Below the pieces are notes generated by a model. It saw only the letters and a list, made by a program, of their open reading frames with translations. It was not told where the DNA came from and made no database searches. This document shows positions 12,136 through 24,285 of a stretch of DNA of 64,000 bases, in pieces (the first letter of the stretch is position 1; the number at the start of each line of letters is the position of its first letter). A program made the position numbers and the translations under genes. This stretch comes from Impatiens glandulifera (lineage: Eukaryota > Streptophyta > Magnoliopsida > Ericales > Balsaminaceae). The stretch is from the NCBI RefSeq assembly GCF_907164915.1, contig NC_061862.1:8171505-8235504 (forward strand). The letters are read 5' to 3'.

Positions 12136-14619
12136 TGCAGAGGAAAAAAGAGGACGACTGAAAATGGGGTTTTTTCGAGCTGAAAGGTGTTTTTGCGCCC
12201 CCCCTCTTTACTACGTATACTCCCTCCGCTTATCCTCCACGTCGGATCGAAAATCTTGCCATGTTGTCTAGTCAATTTACAATTTTATTTTTTTACTAAT
12301 CCAAAGTGACAATATTTTTTATTTTATTTAAAAGGGTTACACCTTTAATTTAAGACTTTTCACATTAGAACTAAAATTCTAAAATTATAAGATTTCACAA
12401 ATAAAAGAAATGCATTATGAGATTTCCCATTATTATTCAAGGATTTCATTATGTGATCCTAGATTAAACAACTTAGATAGAGATATTTGCAAATATTGTT
12501 TTTCCATTTTGGTTAGTCGGATAAAAATCTTTAATGTACTTAATGTCCCTTAGGAAGGCTAGTTCTCGGTTAATAGGATAGGTCGTGCAGTTCTCTTGGT
12601 GGATGAACAACATCAGGTGAGTGTTTAGGATAAAACAATATAGAACATCGTGAGAGAGGTTGACGAAAGCAGATTTTTGCCTTGTGGTACAAGAGATGGT
12701 CTATGTTGTGGGACAACAGATCCACTCCCTCGTGAGAGAGTCTAGAGAAGTCAAATGGTCAAATTAGATATCGGTCTTCGATCGTTTTCCTAGCAACCCA
12801 TAAAGGTGTCTCACGTGTTTAGGTCTAGGGAGGTTATGCGTTATACCATGAATGTCACTATTGGTAGAGGCTGGGTTTTAAATTAAGGGTTCGATCATCG
12901 ACTAGACACAGTATCCACAATCAAATGAATGAGATGTCTACAGTTAACAAACTACTTATGCAGCAAACTATGCTTGGAGCAATGCAACCAGATCCTCGTA
13001 ATGCTAAACTTTAACATATGCAACAGTGGTAGGCGCTAGGAAACATACTATTTAGGCCTACTAGACAAAGATGGTTCATGTCCGACCTAAATCTTTTGAA
13101 TTTCAAACGTTGGAGGCGCGTCCTAGACTTGTGGCTACCTTGAAAATTAAGAACGGAAAACAAAAAGCGATTAAGGTTGATTTGATCAAATTAAAGTTGT
13201 TATGTCGGGCCCTTCAAACGTCGACGTGGAACCGATGGCGTCTTGGACTCGAACTTAATGATGACGTCTTTTAGTATGTATTCAATTCTCGTGGAAGATA
13301 TGTTGCTCTATGGAAAGAATTTAAAACAACATGTATCATGTCAATGGATAAATGTATTAGACCCTTAGTCGAGGAAGGAATCTAATGACTTGTTGATGGC
13401 CGATTAGTTAATATTGAAAACTCACACGTTATTGCTCCCAAACATAACATAAGATCTCATGTAGATAGAGAGAGTACATGAATTCGATTGTTTGGAATGC
13501 CAACAAATATTTGGAATCATGATCTTCTTAGTCGGGTCGGTAATGAACTTGAAAGATTTATTGAACAAGACGAGGAAACTCAATTAAGATAGGAGAACAG
13601 TTGTGTTAGAATTAGGGTGCATCATTCTGATCCACATAGTCGTTACCCTGAATCTATTTGTGTTGATAATGAGACACATGTATATAAAGTGATGATGATG
13701 CATAAATGTCTTATTGTCGCGTCTCCTTCACTGGGATGCTCTTCATTGTCAAATTTGCTTATGTCGGAGGCGTCGTCTTTGTTGTTTAGGCTATCGAGAG
13801 AATTAGTGATAGCCTAATTTTATGTTGATCATATTTGTATGGCTAGTCTTGTAGAGTTGTTTAGATGATAATTTTGGGAGGATTTGATATGGTTGGAGGG
13901 TGTTGAGATTGAGAAAGCTAAGGCCGAAATAAATGAGTCAATAGATTCTCGTGAAGATGAGAGGGAGTATTCGTCTTCACGCCCTAGGGTTCTGATGTCT
14001 TTCCGAATGTCAAAAAAAGGGAGAGTATGCATGTGGTGGTGTATCAAGAGATGAGTTTATCAACTCCTCATCCTATTTCAGATTTGATGTTCGAGAAAGA
14101 AACGATTGACAAGGTATACGGTATGCATTCATATTCATAATATTTATTTGATTTTACGTTTGTGGTATGATCTTACTAATTTTTATGTTCTGCAATTAGA
14201 TTATAGAACTTTGATATTTTATTATTATTATTTTGTTGTTACTGGTCACATTAGGGTATGATCACATTAGGGTAGAGTAATGTATAAGAATTAACTAACA
14301 ACAAGCTTAGTTTAATATTTTGACCTCATGACTAGCCAAAGCAAATACAGTTTAAATTAAATTGAAATGGCAAAAGCGATAAAACAATCATGAGGTCAAG
14401 GCCTCCTCCAAAAGCCTTGCTAGATGTTATTTATCATCACAGACGTTAGCTCATCTTATCCAAATATCTTCTTTGATTGACCGTTTCTAGAATTATCACA
14501 ATATAATATATTCTATATTATAATAATATCATTAACTAGTATTATCACAATTAAAGATTTAAAGTTAGCTTCTCATCTTATTACATTTTGATGATATAAT
14601 TTATTTTTTATTTTTGTAG
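12136..14619. other. HEMC 5' region, then unrecognised decayed sequence
   Basis: The first 150 bp or so are the HEMC 5' flank. From about 12500 to 14110 base composition is less AT-rich and short open frames occur on the plus strand (13071-13274 and 13617-13817), but stops are frequent and no family motif is recognisable. It may be the decayed upstream part of the coiled-coil sequence at 14620; this is inference only. Confidence 0.4.
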
Positions 14620-17099
14620 AAAAGTGGTGTTGGATGTAAATTTTTTTCTTTAGTAGATAATGAACCTGAAATCAATTCAAAAGAGACGAAGGTTGAGATC
14701 GAGCTATTGAAGATCCAAATGAAGCAGTTGAAGAATGAGAATAAGCATTTGAAGAATCAGTCAATGGAGATTCAATCATTGAAGACTAAAGTGAAGCTGA
14801 TAGGATCAGTGTAATCAATATAGACGGAGTCTGGTTATTGATGACAACTTCTGGAAAACGTTTTTGATAGAAATCTTGTTAGGGATTAATATCACTTTCT
14901 ATTCTTCACAAACCTTTGTAAACTCTTGAAGCGATTCAAGTGCGGAAACGTTTGCTCAAGTTTGAAGCTAAGAACCAGTTCTAAAAGAGAAGACAAAATG
15001 TAAATAACACAGCAATTTGTTTATGAATGTTCGGAGCAAACTCTCATACGTCACCCTTCTTCCAACCATAGGAAGGATTCACTATACTTTTTGAATCAAA
15101 TACAGTTTACTGACTAGCTAATTGTTGAACAGAACAGACCTTGTTCAACTTACAGTATGTTTAAGAATATCACTCAGCTAGACAATGTTTTGATTCATCT
15201 CTCTCTTGTAGATGATGTACAAGATCAGTAAGCAAGTGAGCAAGCAATTCGTAAGATAGAGTGTGTGTCCAGTAGCTCGTCCGTTGTCTTTGAGGATCTT
15301 TAAATAGAAGGCAGGTACCAACGGTCGAATCTTCTGCATTGAAACGTGACAAACACCCATTGGAAAGCCTCCATAGTACAAGAGTACAACAGGCTCTATG
15401 CACAAGGATCGTGGCCGTACCGAACTGGTAGTACGCCGGATATTCTTCTAGACCTGTCCTGCAAGGAACAAGTAGTGGAAAGAATATTTACTTACGTGGC
15501 ATTCATTTATTGGATGTAACTGGCTATCGTACTAATCTTCACGGATCAGTGGAGCAGGAGTAGCATACAACTAGTTAATCGTGGGTAGACAGATGCTAAC
15601 TTCAAGCAACTGTTGAAGCGAGGCATTAGACGTGCTTCATTAGACTGACAAGTCTAAGTAAGTTAGACGCCCACGTCTAATAGCGAGATCCATTAGACCA
15701 CCAAGTCTAATGGAGTTTGTAACACCATTTTATCCCCCCCGGTCTATGTCCCATTCCATAGCTTATCACGTGTTTGTTAGACACGTGGCAATATGGAAGG
15801 ACTACCGCGAGACAGCTCGAGGTTCAATGATTTCAACCTTGGTTTGCGTACCAGGCATCTTTTAAAATGAAACATTTAATTTTTAAAAGATTTTGAGAAT
15901 ACATGGAGCAGTAATAAATTAATTATGTAAAATAATTAATCTTTTGTTCAAATATTAATAATCTAGGAGGCTGAATAACAATTTAACCTGGCCCGATTTA
16001 AATCAATTAAACATAATCAATTTAAAGATTAATCATTTGAAAATCAGAGTCGCCAAGAGATTTTATGAAAATCAATAAAATGATACGTGTACAAACGTAT
16101 TTATACCAGAGTTTCTGAAAAAAGTGATTCGTTGTCTGTTTACACTCGGGAAAGGGCTTTCGCGCTATGTCCTCTACGTCCGCCTAAGGACGGTTTTCAA
16201 AATCCTTCTAAAATAGACAAAGTCTGGCTTCTATAAATCTAATTATAACATTCCTTATCTTTAATTAGTAGTCCAGGGGTCCTAAATGAGGACAGACTTT
16301 AAATAATTGTACAAAATCATTTAACGAAGGTGTGTACCTATTGCGTTGGGGTTCAGATTTAACAAAACTTGAAAATATCATAAAAAGATGTTAGAGAGTA
16401 TAATCAAACAAGACCTAGCAAAGAAAATTGTTTTGGGAAACATCCCAAGGAATCTTTAGAGTTATTTCATGACCTTGAGAATGCCACTTTTTTTTAGAAA
16501 ATGGGGGTTTGGTTCTAGAATTGTTTTGTTTTTTTTTTGAAAATTGGAACCAAACGGGCCTAAGGATTAAACCCTAGGTTCGAGTCCGATCTTGTCAATT
16601 TGGGCTTAGTAAGGTTTGAGATGTTTAATTTTGGGTAAGGGTTCGGACTTAGGCCTAGGGCTATAACGGTCTTAGGTTAAGTGGGGGGTTTGATATTAGG
16701 CTAGGGCTAGGGTTTGGCTTAGGCTAAGATGAGGCTAAGTTTAGTTTTTAGTCCTAGATTAGGTGTCAAGGTCAATACTAGGTTAAGTGGCAAGGTTTGT
16801 CCTAGGTTAATTAGGTCTAGGCTAGTTTTGTTGGCCCTAAGCTAACTCTCTCGGTCGGGTGGCTCGGTCGTGGGCGGTTTCCTCGGTCGTGGGCGGTTTC
16901 CTCGGTCGGATGTTCTTGTTTTGGTCCGAAACTTCAGAAGGCCATAAATTTTGATTGAGATATCCAAATCACAATCCGTAAGTTGCTGTAGGTTCATATG
17001 ATCATGAAGAACAAAAGTCCTAACATAAATCACAATTTTGAAAATCATAAGGGGGTCAATTTTAAAACACCATTTCTAGGTCACATTTTGGGATCTTTT

Positions 17100-17730
17100 A
17101 AATTAGACCAATTCAAAGCCTGATTTTTGTTCCATTAGCTTTGAAATGATGAATATAGTTAATCCATACCAAAACAAGAACATCATTACATAATTAAAAT
17201 AGTTTTTGAAGATTGAATCAAAATCTAACTTTTTTCAAAAAACTAAATTTGATCAAACATGATCAAAAGGTGAAACAGTTACTTGGAATTCATCCCTACA
17301 TGTTAAGAATCATGTATAGCTACTAATTGAATCAACAAATCCAACTTAGAAGCAAAAACATGAAATTTCAAAAATCCAAATTTTTAACCTTTTTTCCCAA
17401 AATTTCAATTTGATCAAACCTGGTCAAAACATGATTACAGCTACTTAGAAATCATCCAACAATGTATACAAAATGTAATACAACTAATTGAACCAACAAA
17501 ATCAGATTAAAAGCAAGAACACAAAGTTTTAAAATTCAAATTTTCAAGCTTTTTTCTCAAATTTCAATTTTGATCAAACATGATCAAAACTTGATTACTG
17601 TTGTTTGGAAATGATTCAAACATGTTTATAAACATGTATAGCAACAATCTGGACCAAAAAATCCAGATTTAAACCAAGAACACAACATTTCAAAAAATCA
17701 AATTTTCAAACTGATTTTTGCAAAATTTTG
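17100..17730. repeat. ~160-bp tandem repeat inside the gypsy solo LTR
   Basis: Three successive units, recognisable by TGATCAAACATGATCAAAA-like blocks starting near 17252, 17411 and 17572 (spacing 159-161 bp). Each carries a diverged ACTAATTGAATCAACAAATC block and a CAAATTTTCAAGC-like block. A weaker fourth unit may precede them near 17100. Confidence 0.75.
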
Positions 17731-18100
17731 TTCTATGTTGATTTGATCGGTTTTCTTTCAACAAAAAGCTTACACATGATATATATAATGATTTTATACA
17801 AAGAAATCACACAATCAAGCATAAGAACACGACCAAAGTGATCAAACAAGAAAATTTGAAGAATTTCAAAATTTTGAATTACAAATCGAAAATCAAGGCT
17901 TCTTGAATAATACCAACAGCTGGAAAACATTCCTGGCAGTGTTGGAGGTGATTCAGAAGCCTGGATCGAAGCTTGGCTCACCGGAGAAAGTTCTACAGAA
18001 AACTATTCTTGGCCGAAAATTACAGGTTTTCGATTGAGGCGATTTGATGTGTAATTCTTGGTTATTGTTTGATGGATTGGTAGTAGAGGGGTAGGGGAGT

Positions 18101-18107
18101 ATTTATA
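18101..18107 (-). promoter_or_regulatory. LTR TATA box
   Basis: On the minus strand CTATAAATACTCC lies about 955 bp into the solo LTR. The same CTATAAATACTCC occurs about 1.19 kb into the related LTR at the right window end. Conservation between the diverged copies supports its being the LTR core promoter. Confidence 0.6.
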
Positions 18108-19556
18108 GTACTCGAAGGTCGGCTGTTGAAAGTCAATTTAAGTTTTCTTTGATCGCGAGCGTTCTTATCCCATATTCGTGGCAGCCTTATCCCGGGGAAG
18201 ATAAGGCTTCTAGATAGGGGGAAACGTAGGCGCTGACAAGGGGATCACGTGGGCGAAAAAATCAACGGATTTGATCGCCTGTAGCCGAAGTTAGAGCTTC
18301 TGGAAGAAACTCGTCGGCGAAGTCGCGATTCCGGCGACCCCTGCGTCCCAACGAAGAAGATAGCTGAAACGACGTCATTTCGCCTGACGCCGTCAGCGTT
18401 CCGTCCGCGGTCAGTGGTCTTGACTAACGAGGTTAGTCCATCCCGTTAGTTGATCCGGTGCGGGCGCGCGCACGTGGTTCTGCTACAGATGGATTTATGG
18501 CGCGCTCTAGGCTGTCGGATGAGATCTGGGCGCTCATCTGATGATCCAGGATTCTGCTGCAAAGTTTAAACATAAAATCAGTCACACAGGATTGTGCAAT
18601 TTTAATTTTGTTTAAAAGGTTATTAAAAATCGAATTTAATTCCTTTTAAATCCATTTTTTTACCAAAAATTTCACAAAAAATATTTCTAGATTCATAATA
18701 ACAATTATGATCATGTTTTGTTTTTTTGGGGAATTTTTGAGAATTTTGGGGTATTTTATTTAATTAGTTTAAGTCATGAATTAAACATAAATCATGAATA
18801 AATCCTAATTGGATATTTTTAACCCCTTCCTTGGTCTAATTTGGGTAAAATATATACAAATATTTTATCCTCAACTTATTTTTGGAATTTTGAAAAGTTC
18901 TCTTAATTAAGGTTTAATTATCATAATAATTAATCCTTAATTACGTTTTAATTCCTTCTTTCAAATTATTTTGAATATAAAAATCCAAAATATTATTTTA
19001 ATATTATTAAACATAATAATATTATTTTGCAAAATAGAGTAAGTCAAATTTTCATGCTTACAGAGTTAGACGACACGTCTAACTACGTTTCACTTTAGAC
19101 TTGTCTGAAGGAGTTAGACGTCGGCGTTTAACTTTCATCTGTTAGACTACACGTTTCACTTCAGACTTGTCTGAAGGAATTAGACGACAGCGTCTAACTT
19201 TCATCTGTTAGATTGCACGTCTAACTACGTATCTGTTAGACTGCACGTCTAGCTACGTATATGTTAGACTGTACGTCTAACTACGTATCTATCAGACTGC
19301 ACGTCTAACTAGCAGCGCGTCTAATTAGCCTGATTCAAACTAAGTTTTACCTAGCATATTTTTGATGCACCTGCACAAAAATAATTAGACGGCTTAACTT
19401 CATTATTAATCAAAGTTTTACTAATACATCATTAAAATATCGTTAGTCAAACTAATTTGACCCAATAGAAGCAATTGAAGAATGAGGTTCAGTTATTGAA
19501 TACTAAAATCATTTGTTAAAAAGGAAATTTCTCAAATTTATAATATTTCTTTTATT

Positions 19557-19752
19557 TATTTATTTATTTTAAATGTCAATTTTTATTAAAAAGAACGCAA
19601 GATGCGTTCAAACGTTACAAAAGGGAAATAAAAAATAAATCAATAAATAAGAAAACAACATAAGAATTTTAAATGTCAATAAGATAAAAAAAAATCTCAT
19701 CTCGTACAAGCCCCTCTTTTTCGGATTGAGGCGAACGCGTGTAACATAAATC
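19557..19752 (-). mobile_element. LINE 3' end (left piece, cut off by the Tork element)
   Basis: On the minus strand this reads CCCTTTTGTAACGTTTGAAC, GCATCTTGCGTTC, then TTTAATAAAAATTGAC and an A-rich end. This is the typical 3' terminus of plant L1-type LINEs, which continue as 'TTTAATAAAA' and poly(A). It joins the LINE coding part at 24535 once the Tork element and one AAATC are removed. Confidence 0.7.
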
Positions 19753-19982
19753 TGTTGGGTGTGAATGCAATTGGAGTTTGGCTTAGTCCTCTTGTTTATT
19801 GATTCTGTTGCACCACTATCTCACACAAAGGAGGCAACCCTCTCTTTAGCATCCAAACACCACAAAGAAATTTGACCTCTGCCTCCCACCAAGAGAGTAG
19901 TATCTATTTATATTATTAGGTCAAGTCCAATAAGTGGGTTACTAGAGATTGGGCCACAATGTTGGCCAACTAATACCCAACA
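19753..19982 (-). repeat. 3' LTR of the Tork-type element
   Basis: 230 bp, TG...CA ends, near-identical to 24299-24529. The target-duplication copy AAATC precedes it at 19748-19752. Confidence 0.95.
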
Positions 19983-20084
19983 ATCTCCACATTTGGCCCA
20001 AAACAGTATAAAACACAATCACAGAATCACAAGACACGTCATCGCCAATTTATTACCACCGAGGAAACAAAGAGAATACCCAAG

Positions 20085-20335
20085 GTAAACTCGTGTCACA
20101 AAGACCAGGGGCAAAGGCACAAAGCATGCAAAAATCACAATGATCAGACGCAAGAGCACAAAGCATGGGAAAATCACAAAGATCTAACGCAAGAGCACAA
20201 AGCATGCGAAAATCACAAAGATCAAATGCAAGAGCACAAAGCATGCGAAAATCATAAAGATCAAACGCAAGAGCACAAAGCATGGGAAAATCACAAAGAT
20301 TTGAGGCAAAATCACAAAGCATGCCATGTCCAGAA
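20085..20335. repeat. 39-bp tandem repeats between pol and 3' LTR
   Basis: GCACAAAGCATG recurs at exactly 39-bp spacing (20117, 20156, 20195, 20234, 20273) and degenerately at both ends, about 6-7 units. Because 39 is a multiple of three, the minus strand has a chance frame of 13-residue repeats (MLCALAFDLCDF), which I do not regard as a gene. Confidence 0.9.
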
Positions 20336-20345
20336 AGGACGAACT

Positions 20346-23300
20346 TCAAAGAGTTTTCCCTAAGTCAAAGTTTAAAATCCGTTGACACGAAATAAATTTT
20401 TCAGCAGGTAGACACTTAGTACCCATATCAGCAGGATTAAATTCTGAAGGAATTTTCTCTAACTTAACAATGCCCTTTTCAACAATATCCCGAATGTAAT
20501 GAAACCTAACATCAATATGTTTAGTTCAATCATGAAAAACAGGATTTTTACATAGTTGAATAGAAGATTGACTATCAGAAAACACAATCACATTTTTGTC
20601 AAGAAAACCAATTTCAGACAAAACAGCCCTAAGCCAAATTGTTTCCTTAAAAGCTTCAGTGGCAGCTACATACTCAGATTCTGTAGTAGATAAAGCAACA
20701 ATGGGTTGAAGTTGAGACTTCCAACTTATGCAAGAGCCACACAAAGTAAACACATAGGAAGAAGTAGACTTTCTATTATCCCTATCATTAGCATAATTGG
20801 AATCTACATAACCAACCAACTTTGTACCTACAGAACACTTAGAGAAAGTCAAGCCAACATCAACAATAGTTTTTAGATATCTCAAAAGCCATTTTAAAGC
20901 ATTCCAATAAGGCATACCAGGGTTAGACATAAATCTACTCAAGCAACTAACTGTATATGCAATATCAGGCCTAGTACTAATCATGAGATACATAACAGAT
21001 CCTATAGCATTAGAATAAAGAACATTCTTCATTTCAGTTATTTCAGTTTCAGTATTAGAAGATTGATCCTTACTTAACACAAAGTGGGAAGAAAGAGGCA
21101 CATTCACAGATTTAGCATCAGACATAGAAAATTTACTCAAAATTTTAGCAACATATGCACTTTGATTCAACACAAGAGAAAATTTTGTTCTATCTCTAAT
21201 GATATTCATGCCCAAAATCTTCTTAGCATCACCTAAGTCTTTCATGTCAAAATTTTCACAAAGCGATTTTTACACATGCATAACAGACTTCAAACATGGG
21301 CTAAGAATCAACATGTCATCCACATACAATAAAAGAAATATAGGCACAGAGTCTATATTCTTGAAGTAAAGACAATGATCAGAAGAACTTCTTTTAAACA
21401 TCAAAGATTGCATGCACTTATCGAACTTGATATTCTATTGCCTAGGAGATTGTTTTAAACCATACAAGGCTTTTTTTAACAAACAAACATGATCAGGCAA
21501 CTGGGGGTCAACAAACCCCTCAGGTTGATGCATATAAATATTCTTATCAAGTTCACCATGTAAAAAAGCAGTAGTAACATCCATTTGCTTCAATTCCCAA
21601 TCAAAGTGAGCAACTAAAGCAAGCATAATTCTAATAGTCGTGAATTTGACAACAGGAGTGAAAATTTCAGCATAATCTATTCCCTCCTTTTGAGTAAATC
21701 CCTTGGCTACTAACCTAGCCTTGTATCTAAATTTTTCAGACTCTTGCTTCATCTTATACAACCACTTGCAATCCACTAAGGAGCAATTATGAGGTTTAAG
21801 AACAAGTTTCCAAGTATCATTGATTCTTAGGGAATTCATCTCATTATTCATAGCAACAATCCATTTAGTAGAAAACTTAAAACTTAGACCTCAAAGCTTC
21901 TTTGTAAGAGTTAGGCTCATTACAGTGTAGGGATTCAAACATGTTAAAAGCAAATTCAGACATATTGCAATCATTCAAATTATCATCCCTAAATCTAGTA
22001 AGCATTCTAACATTTCTTCTATTTCTATCCCTAGCAAGTTGATAGTCATGTAAATCATCAGACAAATCATGTGAATCAGACAACACATTTGAATCATTCA
22101 AATTATCAAGAAAATCATGTGAATCAAACAAAACGTTTGAATCATGCAAATCATCAATATCATGCACATTATCATGTTCTACCTCATTGAGAACACTCAC
22201 ATCATGTTCAGCAAGTTGATTAAAAATTATAGGCACATGCTCCACCTTATTAGGAGCATCATTAACAGGAGTGGGGGACATAGACAAGCAATGAAAATTG
22301 TTCTCATTAAAGACAACATCTTTACTTATCACAATCCTAAGCCCAGGTTCACTCCTATACCAAAGCCTATAACATTTTACCCCTTCAGGGTAGCCTAAGA
22401 ACACACATTTCTTGGACCTAGGCTCCAACTTGTCAACCTTCTGATGCACATAACCAACAGAACCAAAAACTTTCAAGTTGCTCAAATCAAGAGGTTTACC
22501 TGAAAACACAGATTCAGGACATTTCCCTCCTAAGAGAACACTAGGAGACCTATTTATTAAATAAGCAGTAGTATGCAAAGCATCCCCCGAAAACTTCTTA
22601 GACAACCCAGATGACGCTAACATAGCTCTCACCCTCTTTAGAAGTGTCCTATTCATTCTCTCAGCAACACCATTCTGCTGTGGTGTGTACGACACAGACC
22701 TATGTCTTTTAATACCCCATGTAGTACATAAATCATTCATCTGTTTATTACAAAATTCAAGACCATTATCTGTCCTAAGAGTTTTGATTCTCTTACTTGT
22801 TTGATTCTCAATCAAAATCTTCCACTCTTTAAACTTTTCAAAAACATCAGACTTATGTTTCAAAAGTAACACCTAAACTTTCCTATAATAATCATCAATG
22901 ATGGACAGAAAATATTGGTTCCCTCCATGTGTAACAACACTAGAAGGACCCCACACATCAGCATGTAAATATTCAAGGATATCAGTACACTTAGACACAT
23001 TTGGGTAAGAGGAGATAGGAAAACTCACCTTATGTTGTTTTCCTAGCACACATGATTCACAAAAGGAGATGGGGGACAATTTATCACTACCAAAGTGACC
23101 ACATTTATGCAAAATTTCTAGACATTTGTTACTTATGTGACCTAATCTATTATGCCAAAGAATAGATTTATCACCAATCACAGAGTTCACAGAGTCACAA
23201 GTAGTCTCAGCATGACACACATACAAATTGTTCATCTTTTTAGCAGTAAAGATAACAAGAGACCCACGTAAAATTTTCATAACACCCTTCTCCCACTTTC

Positions 23301-23841
23301 CCTCCAAGCCATCATTCTCAAGAGATGCACAAGACAGCAAAGTATAACGCAAATTAGGAACATGCCTCACATTCTTCAAAGTAAACACAGAACCACAAGA
23401 AAACCTTAGGCATACATCACCTATTCCTAACACATTGCAATTTTTCGAATTTGTCATAGACACAAAACCATGTTCAATCTCTTTATAGATAGAAAACAAA
23501 TCTCTAAATGGAGTCACATGAAAAGTACAACCAGAGTCAACTAGCCAATCAGATTTGCACAAAGAATCGGATAACACAAAATTCAAGCTAGCATAATCAC
23601 ATAGATTATTAATCATAAAAATATCACCCATATTGCCCTCACAAACAGCCACATTAGCATTTTCAACATGCTGATTTCTCTTAGGCTTAGGACAGTCATT
23701 GATAAAATGACCAGACTCATGACAATTATAACACTTTTGGGCATTAGACCTACCCTGAGATCCACCCCTCACATGCATGACTTCCCTAAAATTAGTTTTT
23801 CCGTCAAACGGAACCATACTATATTGATTAACACCAGACAT
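20346..23841 (-). pseudogene. Tork-type gag-pol polyprotein, defective
   Basis: It starts at ATG 23841 (MSGVNQYSMVPFDGKTNF) but jumps straight to REVMHVRGGSQG and the zinc knuckle CYNCHESGHFINDC, so nearly the whole capsid part of gag is missing. Then follow protease VDSGCTFHVT; GAG-pre-integrase WHNRLGH; integrase with RTDNGLEFC and TPQQNGVAERMNRT; reverse transcriptase with YVDDM near 21320; and RNase H with ALSTTESEYVAATEA. Breaks, in order: TAG at about 22872 replacing Trp after RKV; a frameshift from a 7-bp duplication at 21872-21885; TAG at about 21435 replacing Trp after SPRQ; a stop near 21272; and TGA near 20528 in HD-stop-TKHI, consistent with CGA to TGA. The final stop is 20346-20348. 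It cannot make full-length protein. Confidence 0.9.
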
Positions 23842-23980
23842 GCTATCAAACAAATTAAAAGTAATCAACAATCAATTGGCAAAAATTAATAGGAGGGTTC
23901 AAGCTATGATACCTTGCGAAACTCAAAGAAAGTTTCGACTTACCCACCCCACTCGGGGATTTGCTGCTTCGTCTTCTCAG

Positions 23981-24050
23981 CAGCGGCACGACAGCGGCAC
24001 GACAGCGGCACGGAAGCGGCACGGCAACGGCACGGAAGCGGCACGACGAC
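23981..24050. repeat. GC-rich ~10-bp tandem repeat in the Tork leader
   Basis: About six to seven imperfect copies of AGCGGCACGAC or AGCGGCACGGA lie in the untranslated leader between the primer-binding site and the gag ATG. The local GC content contrasts sharply with the surroundings. Confidence 0.8.
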
Positions 24051-24285
24051 GACTTTGATTCTCAACGGTCGCGACAAACGCTACACCGACAACGGTTGAA
24101 CAGGACATCAACGACTTCTTCTCTAAAGGCGGCATCAACTTTCTTCTTCCTCCAGTAGCAGAAAAAGCAGATAATAAAAGCAAAAGGATTAAAGAAGAAA
24201 CAGGAGACAAATCTACGCTTATTGGTGAAGATAACTTATATCCTCCAACTCAATCTCAAACTTCAATTATAAACCCCAAACCCTA

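Larger units (their letters stand above)
15718..19062 (-). mobile_element. solo LTR (3,345 bp) of a Ty3/gypsy Tat-type element
   Basis: The left end is TGTAACACC (15718) and the right end GCTTACA (19062), giving TGTAA...TTACA terminal inverted repeats. The 5-bp target duplication GAGTT is exact (15713-15717 and 19063-19067). Removing the element plus one GAGTT restores the host LTR sequence ...CTAATGGAGTTAGACGAC. Read on the minus strand, its start (TGTAAGCATGAAAATTTGAC) is the same as the start of the 3' LTR of the gypsy element at 62795 (TGTAAGCATAAAAATTTGAC). The two share the AT-rich first 450 bp, the GC-rich block with CTAACGGGAT, and a TATAAATACTCC promoter. No gag or pol motif lies inside. 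Confidence 0.88.
14798..19467 (-). mobile_element. solo LTR of a copia/SIRE-like element, itself interrupted
   Basis: The element begins TGATAGGATC at 14798 and ends ...CCCAATA at 19467, flanked by GAAGC on both sides (14793-14797 and 19468-19472). The start and the body (ATTCAAGTGCGGAAA, TAAATAACACA, TATGTTCAGAG-like blocks, then AGACGTCTA-type repeats) match the LTR at 30453-31935. Minus orientation is inferred from that copy, whose polypurine tract is on the right. Without the nested gypsy LTR its length is about 1.32 kb. The right terminus reads TA instead of the usual CA. No internal coding region remains, so it is a solo LTR formed by LTR-LTR recombination. Confidence 0.75.
14620..19519 (+). 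pseudogene. coiled-coil reading frame split by nested LTR insertions
   Basis: Two pieces, 14620-14797 and 19473-19519, join across one copy of the GAAGC target duplication into a single continuous frame ending at TAA 19517-19519. The frame opens after a plausible splice acceptor (TTTTTGTAG, 14611-14619) with SGVGCKFFSLVDNEPE. It continues as a Leu/Lys/Glu/Asn heptad-like coil (KIQMKQLKNENKHLKNQ, then SLKTKVKQLKNEVQLLNTKI). The GCxFFxxVD start resembles the end of a zf-GRF domain followed by a coiled coil, an arrangement seen in plant GRF-zinc-finger proteins, but the zinc ligands upstream are not visible. It may be a host gene fragment or part of an older transposon. Interruption by about 4.7 kb makes it non-functional as it stands. 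Confidence 0.6.

Noticed and set aside
15718..19062. Full-length LTR element with internal genes
   Set aside because: No terminal direct repeats inside and no gag or pol motifs; it is one LTR.
20053..20349. 98-codon Cys-rich minus-strand ORF
   Set aside because: It is a translation of the 39-bp tandem repeats with no ATG start and no family match.
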